Shown piece after piece: positions 1 through 10,347 of a stretch of DNA of 64,000 nucleotides. Made by a program: the position numbers and the translations under genes. The notes beneath the pieces were generated by a model. It ran no database searches. It saw only the letters and a program-made list of their open reading frames with translations, and was not told the origin of the DNA. Every line of letters begins with the position of its first letter. The stretch's first letter is position 1. Source of the DNA: Chlorokybus atmophyticus (Eukaryota > Streptophyta > Chlorokybophyceae > Chlorokybales > Chlorokybaceae). Location: NCBI GenBank assembly GCA_009103225.1, contig RHPI01002402.1, positions 591,412 to 655,411 on the forward strand, read 5' to 3'.

Positions 1-2864
1 TGGCAGGGAGCTGAACGACGTGCTTCGGCAAGGTAAAGTACGGTTTGCTTGATGTGTGAAGCACATGCACATGGCCAAGCAGCTGCAGTCAACTGAGGCA
101 GTTAACTGAGGTTTCTGGTTGAACAGTGTTGCGGTTGTGCACAGCTTGACAAGCAGTTTGACCTACTAGTTTGACCTACTCAATACACAGGTGGAGCAGT
201 GGTCATGTCAGGCACGACGTCTGGTGGGCGGTCTAGCGACCTGAGTGGAGGCTGGGAAAACTTGGACGATGAGATCTGGGGCAAAAGTGCTGGTGCACCA
301 TCAGATGAGCAGCTCCAGCGTGAGTGGGAAAAATCTGAGGAGACGGCTCACCTCCGCGACCTTGAGACCACAGCAATGATGCCCTTGAAAGTGAGCTTAC
401 AATGATGTGCAAGCAACCACTGTCGATATGAGCATGTGCTGCCGGAGTCTGTCTCGATTTCTGAGGTTTGCACAAGCAACTCACACTGTTGATATTGTTG
501 TAACAGCGCTCTAGTATGCAATATTTGCACTGTGCAGGCACTGAAGGTCCTTCATTGGCGTGGTCAGCATCATACCAGTGATCGCCGCGATATCACAAAG
601 CTGGCGGACAAGGGCCGGATTTGCTATGAGTACTGTCGTTTGCTACTGGGGAAGACCCAGACGAAGCAGGACCCACTTAAATTTGCTCTTGCAGTTACAT
701 GCTGGCATCTGCTTCATCCAGAGTTCCGTCCTGAAAAGGTTGGCAAGGTTGTCAGAGTGTCACCAGCTGTCGAGCAGCATAGTTCAAGCTTGAAGGATTT
801 TGCATTCGGTGGCAGTCACCACTCTGGGCCTGGTGCAGGCAAAAACGGTAATTCAGGATTTTCTTACCAACAAAAAGGCATATACCAACGCCAAGCACAA
901 AGAAAGGCAGAGACAGAAGAGTAGGGAACGATACAAGGAGATGATAGAGCGCGCTGAAGCAGGGGGGTTTGAGCGAAAGCGCAAGGGAGCGTCCAGGGAC
1001 AAGAACAATAAGGTGTGTGCCATGCAGTGACTGAGTTGTCTGTGCAATGTTTGCATGTCTTAAGTGCCTTTGCCATGTGCATAATTGCAGGTCAAAGACA
1101 AGTCTAAGGCAAGAGACAGCTCCTCGCTGCACCACTCTGCCAGCGACGCAGAGAATGCCACCTCGCAGGGTGAGCTACGGTTTGGTAAATGACTATGTTG
1201 AGAACGACACGCTTTCCATTTAATAGTGCCTTATGTATGCAGGGTGTGAGGTGTGTATGATAGTCCCTTGTGCATGCACGGCGCCCACGCGTTCACCTCC
1301 CGCCAGCAACGCCAGCGACGACCGAAATGTCACCTCGCAGCGTGAGCCATGTTTTGCGCGCGCGGGTCGCTGCGGGAGGTACTGTGTATACACTGTTCTG
1401 ATCGGTGCCTTGTGCGTGCGATAGGTAACAAGGAAGGCACTGCCACAACCCACAAGGTCACCCGCTACTGGTTCACAGGTTAGATGTCTGTCATCATTAC
1501 ACGAGCAGCCAAATGCTTGTACTCTCCTGTACATGTCATCATGACCGTTCATGACTGTAATGTTCAGACACCTGCCAAACAGGATGCTGATGTGCGTGAT
1601 ACCAGCTCAGCCCTCAAGGTATGCAACAACGACTGGAGCAAGTATCTAACAAGCATATCAGTTTTTGCAACCGAATTCGCACCACATGTAGACACAGGAC
1701 GCCGCGAATGTCATGGAGCTCATGAAAGAAAAGGAAGGCAGAGGGCAAGGGAAGCGCAAAGTGTCTGGTGATGTACGCACCACTCTGCTTCACAACGAAT
1801 GGCATAGCATTACGTTGTGGCTCACAATCTGATGTGTATGCTGTTGGCAGGAGACTGAGGTGTTAAGCCCCCAAAAGAAAGCAAAGACTGTTCGCTCAAT
1901 TCCGGCTCCCTACAAGTCTAAGGAGGCAGGCCCCTCGACTGGCAAGCAGGAGAAGATGTTGGATCAAAAGAGGGGCAAGCAAAAGGAGGTATGAAGGACC
2001 ATCTATGTGCGCTTATAGGCTTCTTGGGTCCTTCTGGTTGCGGAAAAACTGTCACTGCAGCAGACTCGCATGCATGCCTATCAATCGTAAGCTTGATAAC
2101 GCGGCGTGCCACCTGGTTGCACAGGATGAGCCATCGTATTCAGAAGTATCCGAGACAGACAAAAGCGAGGAAAACGATGAAGATGGCGCCAAGGACGATG
2201 CGAACAGCCCCAACGACAGTGACAACGACTCCCTAAAGGCAGTTTTTTTTGCAAGCGCTATATAGGAGAGTGCATCTGTGTATGTGTCTGCCAGTTGATG
2301 TGTTTGTCACTTGCATGCGCAGGAAGACCTGAGCGACAAGGATGACACTGCACCGACGATGAAGGTTGCTGATGAAGTCAAGTTGTTCATCGATGGGCGC
2401 AAGGAGCCAGTAGGGGAGGCGCACGTAAGCGACATCAAGCCCGTCAACAAGTTTTATGGCAAGAAGATTGGAGAGGGTAACATGGTGGTCCAGTTCAGCC
2501 GCAGTCTTCACATCACTAGGACCAGACGTCCTGGTGCAGGGGAAGAAGAGGTTGTGCCTTTGCCAATTAGCTTCAAGCGTGATGGGGTTGGAGTGCAAGT
2601 GACCCACTTGAGAGGTGAACGATGATTGCGTGATGACTGTGCGTGCGTTATGACAACACACTGCGTCTGACGTATTCATGTGTGGTTGATGCATGTGAAG
2701 AGTGCGAGGCGGGGTTGTTGCTACTTTGGCCTACTAGGTTGATGAAGACCATCAAGGTGAGGGAGCTGCCAGCAAAGGAAGGCACATCCACACCGCGGGG
2801 GAGAGGCCGTGGGAAGGGGAGTCAAGGTGGTCGGGGTGGTCGGGGGCGAAGCAGCAGGAAGTAG
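1..2864 (+). CDS. 3' part of an unrecognised basic, RGG-tailed protein gene (many exons)
   Basis: I do not recognise the family. Exons supported by phase-consistent splice sites include about 191-390, 538-738, 857-1012 and 1091-1169. Further short exons lie near 1425-1460, 1568-1618, 1696-1768, 1852-1987, 2126-2237, 2322-2613 and a terminal exon ending in TAG at 2864. The first bases (1-32) look like the end of an earlier exon followed by a GTAAAG donor, so the gene starts upstream of the window. The product begins with an acidic Trp-containing stretch (WENLDDEIWG). A helical block with a Cys/Trp core (CYEYCRLLLG) follows, then a very basic Lys/Arg/Glu region. Acidic-serine linkers and a C-terminal RGRGRGKG/GGRGGRGR tail complete it. 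Composition suggests a nuclear, nucleic-acid-binding protein; that is inference. Exact borders of the middle exons are uncertain. Confidence 0.55.
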
Positions 2865-3162
2865 ATATTGCCGCAGGAGATTCCCACCTGCAAGTGCAGC
2901 TCTGGGTAGCAGACATACATTGTAGCCAGCATTGAATGTGTTGTTGTAAGTCGGCTGCCATTGAGCTGACATTGCTGGGCTGGCTGGACGGACTGCTGTG
3001 AATATTATCAGTAGCACTGCATATATCGGTCTTGTTCTACTCGAAATCACTTGAACATTCATAGTAACATTGACGGTCGTAAAACAGCAGCTTACCATTG
3101 TTCAACTTCATTGCCATTGAATAACTACTCACATGTAGGACTTAATGTGCAGGCTAGATTAC

Positions 3163-3512
3163 TATGAGTAATCAAACAATACATGCATGCATATTCAGTG
3201 GTGTAGTACAGTTGCAGCACCACACCATACATGGTGAATATTCAACTCTACTGCAAGTGAAAGTTTTGGGTGACTGCAAGTGTTCAAACAATCCCTGCGT
3301 GCATATTCAAGTCTGTTGCAGCTGCCATATGGAATACTACAGGTATTCAAACGAATCCTGCCTGTGAATGTTCAACGCTTTTGCAAGAGTCTGTCTTGCC
3401 TAACTACAAGTATTCAAACGATTCCTGCTTGAATATTCAGTGATGTAATACATGTGATGGTCACAGCACTACACCATACAGGTTGAATGTACAGCTCCAC
3501 TGCAAGTGAATA
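3163..3512. repeat. Degenerate short tandem repeat array
   Basis: Two clear long units, about 3163-3262 and 3408-3511, share the order ATTCAAAC, ATATTCAGTG, a CACCATACA block and CTGCAAGTGAA. Two shorter related units lie between them at about 3282-3340 and 3342-3392. All units are in the same orientation and diverged by substitutions and small indels. The array follows the stop codon of the upstream gene. No reading frame or RNA gene is visible in it. Confidence 0.55.
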
Positions 3513-3596
3513 AATGCCCCACATATAGGACTAGTGTGCAATTTAATTGCCACAGGGATATTCACCGACAATTACATTGAACAGGCTTTAACACCT

Positions 3597-3705
3597 TTCA
3601 GACCAAACGGTCTGAATAGTCACCTCGACATGCAGGAGCCAGGGACGCCGTATTCTAGGCTATTCACCCCGGTTTTTGTTGACTATTCAGACCAAACAGT
3701 CTGAA
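3597..3705. repeat. Pair of near-identical 20-bp inverted repeats
   Basis: TTCAGACCAAACGGTCTGAA at 3597-3616 is a perfect 8-bp inverted repeat with a 4-base centre. It recurs at 3686-3705 with a single change, TTCAGACCAAACAGTCTGAA. The two copies are in the same orientation 89 bp apart. They could be dimer-binding operator-like sites or ends of a small element. No flanking duplication is obvious. Confidence 0.5.
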
Positions 3706-3787
3706 CATTCAGGAATCGAGGGGGCTCAGAATTACCGGTGGCTGTGTCGCAATGAGGCTTGAAAGCTAGCTAGTGGGGGCAAAGATG

Positions 3788-4093
3788 TTACCTGAGTGAG
3801 GGATCTGCCTGCCCATCCACCTCCATGGGGGACGCGTTGTCATCAGCGAGGCCGCTATCAGCCAAAAGTTGGGACACCTCAGCTTCTCTGCGGGCAAGAG
3901 CTTGCTCTCTTTGACTCAACTCCAAGTCCTTCTGACGTAGGAGACCTTGCGTTGCGTTGACAACCAACTTGGAACGCTGCTTCCGCTTGCGCAAAGCTGC
4001 AAGGTTGACTGCAGGTAGCTTGAGTCCGATAGACTGGTGGAGTCTTTTAGCAATATCAGCTGCTTTTTGGTCCGCCATGCTGGGTGCATGCAT
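3788..4093 (-). CDS. Short charged coiled-coil protein, unrecognised
   Basis: The frame from the ATG at 4093 gives about 101 residues. It opens with MHAPSMADQKAADIAKRLHQ, continues with a Lys/Arg block (LRKRKQRSKL) and then a heptad-rich helix (QREQALARREAEVSQLL) and an acidic tail (SPMEVDG). The frame ends at a TAA at 3788. That stop overlaps a good donor (CTCAG|GTAACA), so the real transcript may splice on. Upstream, the same frame is open through an alanine run from a GCC repeat (4133-4150) but has no earlier ATG. A basic region followed by a leucine-rich helix is compatible with a small DNA-binding or dimerising protein; no family can be named. Confidence 0.4.
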   Translation of the reverse strand: MHAPSMADQKAADIAKRLHQSIGLKLPAVNLAALRKRKQRSKLVVNATQGLLRQKDLELSQREQALARREAEVSQLLADSGLADDNASPMEVDGQADPSLR

Positions 4094-4379
4094 AGTACCC
4101 ACGAAACCAGCTGTTCCAAAGGTTTTCGCCACCGCCGCCGCCGCCGCCGAGACTGCAGCGCAAGCCCAAAACCCTAGTTAATGGACATGGGACCATGCAT
4201 GCCCAGTGCCTGCTACTCGTTTAGCATTGGCGCACGTGACCTTGGGAGCAACGGACCAGGTGAGATGTGTCGTATGCTTCCGACGTCATTCTTCACTGTT
4301 GGTTATCATAATATACCAATGATCAAAAAGAGCTGTTGAGTTGTTGAGTGCTGTTTCGGTTTTGGGAACCATGCATGGT

Positions 4380-4720
4380 CTATGAGGGCCGCTTGCAACC
4401 GTACCAGTGCAGCTTGGTCCCGCTTGTGAGGACATAATTGGTCCGTACAGTACATGCATTCTGTACCAGTGCTGCCCTGGCTCATAGGCCGCAGGGCATG
4501 CGACCAGCCTTGGTCCTACTGCTCAGGCCGCGTGCTGACCAGTGCTGTACCGGTCTACAAGCCGCGTGACACGCCACCAGCCCTGGTCCGGTCATTCGGA
4601 CCATATCGGCGGGCTCCGGGGCCGGACCACCAGTGGTCCGATCATGCCGGACCAGTCGCGGCACTGGTACGCTACAACGTACCAGACGTGGTCTACGGGC
4701 CGCGTACGACTGGTCCGCGC
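4380..4720. repeat. GGTCC/GGACC-rich low-complexity patch
   Basis: The sequence is dense in TGGTCC, GGACCA, ACCAGTG and GTACCAG words in both orientations, including the inverted repeat CGGACCACCAGTGGTCCG near 4624. It is GC-rich and bounded by AT-rich DNA. The short frames crossing it look like by-products of the word repetition. Nothing identifies a gene. Confidence 0.4.
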
Positions 4721-5109
4721 GTAAAAAGCCCCGTGATATGGTAACTGCGTTTTCAACGATGTTATTGTTTGGTTTACATAGAACTTAAACTGACGCACCG
4801 CAACGTAACGGTGCTCCCAATTTTTGTGTATGGTACCAAATCAATTGATCTATTTCAACGCAAATTACTGATCACATTAGAGCTCACAATCTATTTCTTT
4901 TTATTGACGTGCTCATTCAATACGATTTCTTACACCGTTGCTGACGATAATACAAAAAGTAGTTGTAATAATATGACGTATTATGAGGAGGGGTCGGAGA
5001 GAACGATGATGATTACATATTTGATGCAAAAACTGTAATTGATCGATTGCAATTTCCTTATTCAACGTCTGTAGATTAAACTGAACTGCCTTCCATTGTG
5101 CATGTATTG

Positions 5110-5450
5110 CGGTAATATGTTTCATATGATGATCACATTAATGTGCTCATCATTGCCATAAATTAGCATATATTTGAACATTCGTTGTACGTGGAGATAT
5201 ATTTGATGTGCATCTAACGGCTTTAAGCTAATAGTAGCTGCTCAGCCAATAAGAGGCAGGCGGGCCGCGCAACCCGGCAGTTGCGGCCGGCCTGCCTCAT
5301 ATTCGCGAGTACTTGTCAGTCACGAGTGACACTCATGGCCCATCACATGCCCTTGATGATGTGTACGACCTTGAATGCGGGCAGGCCGGCCGACTTGACC
5401 AAACAGCCGCACCCTAGTTGGGTTATCATCTGGATAGTCACGAATTGTAA
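5110..5450. repeat. CCAAT-containing dispersed repeat, copy 1
   Basis: The core at about 5237-5285 (GCTCAGCCAATAAGAGGCAG, then GGGCCGCGC and CCCGGCAGT) is shared with copies near 5660 and 6785. The upstream flank GTGCTCATCATTG...TTAGCATAT is shared with copy 3. The downstream flank CAGGCCGGCC...GACCAAACAGCCGCACC (about 5383-5415) is shared with copy 2. No coding potential is visible. The copies behave like a non-autonomous element or LTR-like fragment. Confidence 0.5.
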
Positions 5451-5529
5451 AGTGCCGATCGGATGACGCTCATTATTGAAATCCCACGTTTGTAATGTAA
5501 AGCGAGCTGTAACCCCCCACATGCATCCA

Positions 5530-5830
5530 TATGCCGCAACTTGTACACGATCAATATGCCGGCATGTATCGCGATGTTATTTACCATCACATCATACGTT
5601 GTTCAAATGGACATTTGCGGCCAAAAGTGGCCATCTGCACCGTGCATGTAGATATGCTCGTAAGCCGTGCTCGCCGCCTGGCCAATGAGAGGCAGGCTGG
5701 CCGCGCATATTGCGCAGCCCGGCAGTCGCGGGTGCCATATGTGTGATGGCCCTAAGCGCGTGTGATGTGTAGGTTACCTGAAAAATGCCGGCCGGCCCGA
5801 CCAAACAGCCGCACCACTACTTACGGTTTT
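5530..5830. repeat. CCAAT-containing dispersed repeat, copy 2
   Basis: The core at about 5668-5745 (CTGGCCAATGAGAGGCAGGC, then GCGCAGCCCGGCAGTCGCGG and GTGCCATATGTG) matches copies 1 and 3. Its right flank, GCCGGCCGGCCCGACCAAAC then AGCCGCACC, repeats copy 1. It lies in the same orientation as the other copies. Confidence 0.5.
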
Positions 5831-6349
5831 TATTTGGTTGCTCGGGCCCTTAACGGAGTACATACACTATCGGGCTTGAAATATCCGGGGAAACTACCAG
5901 ATTACGACTGCTTACAAACCCGTGTTCTGATGTTTATGACCTCAGTTCGGGGTCCAGATCGTGGTTCGGCTATTGTCCATGTTTGATGACGCAGTAACTA
6001 CAGCGTGTAATCAATTAGCGTTACATGGTAGAGTGGATTAGTTAGAACGAGGGTGAGTAGTGGCGGCATGTCTTTGAGGTATGGCGCCTGCCCCGACCTC
6101 GTACCGCCAAAAACGCGGCCGTTTTAACCACTACCTGTGCTGCAATTGCACCGAATCCCCAGCGATTTTGGGTCGCCGTTGGTCAGCAGTTGCCGCTGAG
6201 ATAGTTTTCAGCATCTTTTACGCACCTTTGCAATAATTGGCCAGTTCGCTGCCTTTTTCAGCAACGGCTGTTGTCACCGTTGCGATCCCATTGGATCAAT
6301 CTTATGCGTGACCAAATTGTGGCCTAACGATGCGATTTTTCGTTTAGTT

Positions 6350-8050
6350 GAATCTTAATGTAAATCTTAACGTTAAGGTAATTCAGGTTAGCATTATTTT
6401 AATGGTTGTAACCTCGGCATTATTTACTGTGAAACGCAGCACGTACCGTGGCGTGAACGTTACGTTTAATATTAAGTTTTGGAACACTTAACTGCAGGTT
6501 GCTAACCAAATTGCACCATATTGCATCATATTGCAGCAGATGTATTCATTCATATCGCAACAAATGTGCTTCATATTGCAACACATCAGAGATATTGTTT
6601 TGCCACCTTACATAAGTGTGTTACATCTCAAATCATATGGGCCATATGCAACAATATGCTGGCATGTGCATCGTGCACGTTGTGCTCATTATTGATATTT
6701 ATTAGCATATTTGAGCAGTTGCATGAAGTGAGGATGTGCTTTGGACGGTCGAGATCTATATGTAAGATCGAACGGCTGATGATTAATAAGCGCCGCCGAG
6801 CCAATGAGCGGCATGCGGGCCGCGCAGCCCGGCAGTCGCGGGTGCCGCATGTGATGCCCTAGGGGTGAGGTTCGCGTGTGCTTTGTTGGTTGTAATGCCC
6901 GCGGTTAACACTTTATCCATAAGTTGTTCAGCCGATGTCGCTCACAATCTGTATAAGCACTGCTAGAACCCTTGCGTGTGCCTCACCAGCGTAGTAAACT
7001 TTTATATGTTAATAATGTTGCTACATGTTAAATAATGCATGATACACCGTAGTTTAAGACATAACTTATGTCCAAATAACATAACCAATATATAACACTT
7101 ACATAACATAAAGCATATTGATGATGTTAAAAAATGTGTATTTACCCTTATAACTTTGTTCTGCGCAACTATAACAAGGGGGTGAATACACATTTATGAA
7201 AAAATGTCGCGCTTCGGCTTAATACATGAAGTAGTTAATAAGCGGGATTGTAATAGATTAAGTTATATATCTTCAGAAATCTACCATGACACATAGCAAT
7301 GTCGTCAACATGTTGTATTATTGATTTAATCAATTGTTATTAAGTGGGTTGACACTTATTAAGTATTTTTTTGTTTTATAATGTATGAAATGACATTGTT
7401 GTGCAGTAAAAGGTCATACCAAACTGTATCATATAACGTTTAAAATGTGTTATTTGCAAGTATTGCAAATCAAAAATGTTAATTATTTCGTGATATAATC
7501 CAATACATGAAGCATAAATACATGTGGTGATATTTTTTGATTGGCGATGCCGTGTACCATATGCATGTATAAATTTGATGAATAGTATGCGAATGCAGAA
7601 TTGCATGCAAACGAAGCACAAATGAAAAACGTAAACCATCTTGCCATAGTATCACACATGATGCAAGTGCAATTGGCAAATATTTTATATAACTTAGATT
7701 GAGTATATAGCTGATTGTGCATGCACATACACTCATACTTGCGATGTACACATTACACCGCGCATGAAAGTAGTAGTGAAATGCTGTGTGCAACCTTCGT
7801 ATGGAGTTTCTCTTGTATCATATACCGAACGGTCAACGTGATCATTGATATGCTTTTATCATGTTATTATCAACACGCGTGTTGTGGATATACAATGAGC
7901 AATTTTTCCATGCGGATAATGTAGTACGTGTTTATTTATATGTGGTAGTTATACTGTAATTATGTGTTACGACAACATCGTAAAGCCGTTGGATTGTGCA
8001 ATAGTATTGAACCATGCATATAACAAGCGAAAGGTCCGAACGAACCGGGT
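6350..8050. other. AT-rich gene-free stretch
   Basis: Base composition drops sharply here compared with the genes, most strongly from about 7000 to 7950. Only short frames full of Ile, Tyr, Cys and His exist, with no splice-consistent pairing or recognisable motif. Except for the overlapping third CCAAT repeat I see no gene, RNA gene or array. Confidence 0.5.
6620..6875. repeat. CCAAT-containing dispersed repeat, copy 3
   Basis: The core at about 6786-6858 (CCGAGCCAATGAGCGGCATG, GCGCAGCCCGGCAGTCGCGG, GTGCCGCATGTGATGCCCTA) is nearly identical to copy 2. The left flank, with GTGCTCATTATTG and TTAGCATATTTGA, matches copy 1. A run of ATATTGCA/CATATTGC words lies further left (6510-6600). Confidence 0.5.
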
Positions 8051-8266
8051 ACTCTCTCGGCTAAGTGACGGGCACTTTACAGTTACGTGGCATTAACACT
8101 TATTTGTATTTGGTGTTTTATCTGCTCTGCCCAACGCACGGCGGTCGTCGATGCTTTGTACTTAATCGACCAATTTCAAAGCACGACCAAATTTGTACAA
8201 CACCGTTGGTTCGACCCCGACGCACCACGCCTTCCCCTGTACACTGTAATAAGTGTACAATACGGT

Positions 8267-8443
8267 TACCGTATTTACCCGGATAGAAGCCCCCCCTTTT
8301 TACACAAGCGCCCCACCCTTTTTCTCGGGGGGCCTCTGATAGAGCCTATTGTTGCCCGTAAACAGCGTTTTTTACAGAGGTCCCCCACCCTTTATTGCCA
8401 AAGGGGTTTGTAATAGGGGGGTTTCTATACTGGAAAATACGGT
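8267..8443. mobile_element. MITE-like element with imperfect terminal inverted repeats
   Basis: The left end TACCGTATTTACCCGGATAG continues as AAGCCCCCCC. It is mirrored by the right end, which on the other strand reads TACCGTATTTTCCAGTATAG followed by AAACCCCCC. The inverted ends are about 29 bp and the whole element about 177 bp, with no open frame. Taking CCGTATT as the true tip, TA is present on both sides, compatible with a TA target duplication. A related element begins with the same TACCGTATTTACCC at 58170. Confidence 0.65.
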
Positions 8444-10347
8444 ATTAATCATAAGGTATGAGACGATTTGTGTTCAGCGCAAGAATGTAGATTTTGGTAT
8501 AACGATTAGGGTAGAGGTAGAGGAGCCTACAGGCTGTACTTACAGGCCTGAATGTGGGGACTGCACTTTGCAGTTTGACAACGGGTCTGATTTAGCCTAA
8601 TCATCCAGGTACTGGATCCGGAGTCGGTGCAGCATCCAATTAGGCCTGGTGCCCCAGCATAATCAAGGGGAATTTTTGCATGCTCGCTTGATCATGGGTC
8701 CTCCGCGGCCAAGCAAACCTCCACAACATGTAAAAAAGCAGGCCCTCTGCCCCCTTTTTCCGCACAAGTTGTGTGCGGCACAACAACAACCACCGGAAAA
8801 GCGCTGCTCCGCCAGACAAAAAGCGGGAGAGTTCCCGGCGCGGCCAGCGGTACACATCCGTGGACCGGACTCCGGTCCGACCAGTCGCGAGCAAAGGGAA
8901 TCTTCCTTAACGCCCGGCCCGCGGGCCATTTAAGTGGCCCACTTTATGTGGCCCATTTCTGCATTGTCTGCATCTGCATTCTGGCGCCGGTAAAGGGCTT
9001 GTGTACGGACTCGAGACCTGAGAGATTCACCCCGCGGGAAAAGCGGAAAACCCCAAAAGGGGCCCCCTCAGAGATTCAGTGCGCCCAACCAACGATACGG
9101 GCAATGATGCCGGCGGGCAGCAGGACCTGCCACACACGCACACGCATAGCTACGCGCACCATCAAGTGTCCGCACAAAACAAAACACGCAGCCGCGGGGG
9201 GGCCAAGCAAGGGATTACCCTTGATTGCCCAGCTGTGACGCTTGTCTCTTCACTTTGCATATGAGCGCATCTCACTTTAAGCTTAGCTTGCGACCTAGCC
9301 CGCATCCGGTTGTTGTGGCTTGATTTGGCCTGGTTTGGCCTAGCGTGGCTTGCTTCACGCCTGAGACCGGCGGCGCATTCTGTTTAGCGGGCATCTTCTC
9401 TGGGCCTGTCCTTGCATTTGTTAAGCTGCTACGGCTGCTACTGTTGCTGCTGCTGAAGGGGCTCTAACAATAGGCTCCTGAGGGGCGGCAGTATTGTCAT
9501 TGCTCAAGTGCTGGACGCCGCCGGGAGATGGCCGCGCACAAGGTGAGTCAAAGGGTCAAATTGCTTGTAATGGTGTTGAGGCATTGCCCGTTTGCGCGGG
9601 AGGAAGTTGAGTCTCATCTTACTCTCATCCACCCACAAGATCAGTAACAAACACCTCAGACTAGTTTAAGGAATTTGGCAAATGACGCGTATGTTTACTA
9701 ACTGAGTCTGACAATGGGTTCTTGAAGTCACTTTTGACGTGACTTCTCTATACGATTGGCAATGTTGCCTGTAATAATAATCAAAAACAACTTCGAAGGG
9801 ATGCAATGAGCGTGAAGTATGTGTATGTGTTGGGTACTTGTTCCATGTCATCGTCCAATGCTAGCTCGGAAGCTAGGGGTTTAGGGCTGCACTCTATCAT
9901 CAGCATCTGTGTCTCTGGTTGCTTGTTTGTTTGTTTGTTTGCCTACGCAGTACACTCCAACGCTAGAGCCATTGCACAACGACACAGGGGGTGGATCTTG
10001 CATTTGTGTGTATGCATGTAATTTATCAATTTTTGCGTGTATATTTTTTACCCTGCACAATGTATTATCACTACCGTATGGGTTGATGCCAATCCGCCCA
10101 TATGACATCAGTAGCTGTCACCTGTCTCAAGCGTAGGGCTATACATCCAGTCATTTGCTGAAGCTGAGACAACTGCATTGTGCTGTAGGTGCCACGCTCT
10201 TGGCAGATTGTCCCTGCTGTTCACGGGCGTTTCCAACAAGTTGCAACTCGTGTGGCGATCGCGTGGGTGCAGCTCGCACACAACCACGAGGAGTCCGTGT
10301 AATTACAGTTCTATATACTTGTCTGCCTTCTTTCTCCCCCCCTATCT
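8444..10347. other. Intergenic region upstream of the MYB gene
   Basis: No gene could be supported. There is a GC-rich part at 8690-9240 with short words repeated locally, such as GTGGCCCA near 8940, AGAGATTCA at about 9020 and 9070, and a (CACACG) patch near 9130. The last few hundred bases before 10348 are pyrimidine-rich (TTTCTCCCCCCC just before the start codon) and presumably hold the MYB promoter and leader. Confidence 0.4.

Noticed and set aside
8206-8218. GGTTCGACCCC resembling a tRNA B box
   Set aside because: No A box, anticodon arm or complementary acceptor stem could be found in the preceding 70-80 bases.
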